From: Morinoia aosen
Taxonomy: Eukaryota > Arthropoda > Malacostraca > Amphipoda > Talitridae
NCBI GenBank assembly: GCA_030386875.1
Contig: CM059567.1
Location: forward strand, 82,949,130-83,013,129
Direction: 5' to 3'
Length of the DNA stretch: 64,000 nucleotides
Positions 63,197 through 64,000 of the stretch are shown one piece after another; the stretch's first letter is position 1; each line of letters opens with the position of its first letter. Below the pieces are notes generated by a model, which was given only the letters and a program-made list of their open reading frames with translations, searched no databases and was not told the origin of the DNA. A program made the position numbers and the translations under genes.

Positions 63197-63574
63197 TCCT
63201 GTTCGAATCAAAATTCTTGTTCGATTCATGTTCGATATTGATGAAATTATGTTATTAAAGAATTCGATTTTTAGAACAATAAATAAATTCCAACAATCTA
63301 CGTTGTCTTTAAAGCGACATCACAGAACAAGAAAGCAACTGTTCAAGAATAATCTTGAGGCCCGCAACAGTTATTCAGAGCAAAAGTTACCGATTTATGA
63401 AGGTTGTTTCTAGACACACGTGGTTTCTGTTCGATATTTGATGAATTACCCTATGTTTCTTTACTCTGTTTGGATAATTTTTGCTTTGCGACTTATAGAA
63501 CATAGTGTTAATTGTAATCTAACTTATATAATGGTATTCTTCAGCGTAATAATACTCTTAATTGGATGTTTGTG

Positions 63575-63700
63575 TCGTATGCCTGCTACAAAAAAAAGAA
63601 TGAAAGAAAGAAAAACAGTTTATTTTCAAAAAAGATGACACAAAAAACATCATTGGTTTTTCAAATATCTGGACGTAAAGATTCAGGTAATGATGAGATG
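63575..63700 (+). repeat. Dispersed repeat, copy B
   Basis: Matches 39600-39740: an A/G-rich lead, TTTATTTTC, GATGACACAAAAAACATCAT, then GGTTTTTCAAATATCT. Likely a retroelement 3' tail. Confidence 0.6.
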
Positions 63701-63770
63701 CAACTAATCGATTTTCGATTTTTGGTTGCCTGTATCATGGTAATTACATCGAAATAAACAACTTTATGCT

Positions 63771-63981
63771 TTTTTGGGAAAAATGAGTATTTAACGAGTT
63801 ATAGCGGTAAATCACTTACTGCAACTCTAGTGTTTGAAGCGGGAAGAAATTGTCCTTACGGGAACACTACACCGGACTCCCACTTCCCATGCGCTCGAAC
63901 AATCGAGCGCATTACAGTCATCAAAGACGAAATTAACATGCCGCTGTGACTCGTTAAATACTCATTTGCCCCCAAAAAATG
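63771..63981. mobile_element. Short inverted-repeat element (MITE-like)
   Basis: AATGAGTATTTAACGAGT at the left (63782) has its complement ACTCGTTAAATACTCATT at the right (about 63948). The inverted similarity extends to AGCGG inside and TTTTTTGGG outside. An 8-bp perfect stem GCGCTCGA / TCGAGCGC lies inside at 63891-63910. No coding capacity. Confidence 0.7.
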
Positions 63982-64000
63982 CATGGAAGAAAAGTTGCTT

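Overview
This is a nuclear DNA window from an arthropod. It is AT-rich, the coding exons are small and GC-richer than their surroundings and have GT-AG borders, and most of the rest is transposon debris. The repeat load (Penelope-like elements, Tc1/mariner, hAT, tRNA-derived SINEs, scattered TTAGG/CCTAA-like tracts) and a Cys-loop receptor domain joined to a lectin and an LDL-receptor A module point to a crustacean or another non-dipteran arthropod. No species can be named from sequence alone.

Three multi-exon genes are legible. (1) Plus strand, 1.16-8.28 kb: six internal exons of a mosaic receptor. In order they encode a C-type lectin-like domain, an unrecognised module, an LDLa module and the ligand-binding domain of a Cys-loop ligand-gated channel, including a C-x13-C loop. 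The start lies upstream of the window, and no transmembrane exons are visible before the next gene. (2) Minus strand, 38.46-13.85 kb: a complete five-exon secreted protein of about 326 residues, with a signal peptide, a cysteine-rich N-terminal part and a C-type lectin-like domain. All four introns are phase 1. (3) Minus strand, 57.1-50.8 kb: a complete cathepsin L of 334 residues in six coding exons. It has the ERFNIN prodomain motif and the Cys/His/Asn triad. A TATA-containing promoter and a non-coding first exon are proposed near 60.6-60.74 kb. Genes 1 and 2 are convergent.

Repeats by region. 4.2-4.6 kb: a 98-bp tandem array made from the 5' end of the LDLa exon. 5.3-6.9 kb: decayed copy of a recurrent arthropod repeat-encoded protein. 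9.4-12 kb and 14.2-17.6 kb: two Penelope-like elements, each with an inverted partial copy. 17.6-18.9 kb: hAT remnant. 20.0-20.8 and 32.0-32.5 kb: two copies of a TTAA-flanked non-autonomous element. 22.7-26.0 kb: Tc1, mariner and DUF4817-type transposases side by side. 28.1 kb: near-perfect 47-bp-stem hairpin. 31.7-34.2 kb: CCTAA-type tracts, AT-rich DNA and a very young Penelope-like tail with identical 175-bp inverted arms. 35.9-36.8 kb: decayed DDE transposase. 37.0-37.3 kb: possible GH18 chitinase-like fragment. 39-47 kb: mostly featureless. 47.36-48.65 kb: a foldback element with a perfect 9-bp target duplication. 49.4 kb: Tc1 fragment. 52.2-52.8 kb: LINE reverse-transcriptase fragment inside the cathepsin gene. 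58.1-59.6 kb: two related foldback elements in the proposed cathepsin leader intron. 60-64 kb: SINEs, a 26-bp minisatellite and a terminal inverted-repeat element.

The genes do not form an operon or pathway. The two lectin-domain genes are the only functional theme. The main structural theme is inverted duplication: nearly every element class here has at least one copy arranged as an inverted repeat, and several Penelope-like 3' ends share a hammerhead-ribozyme-like motif.
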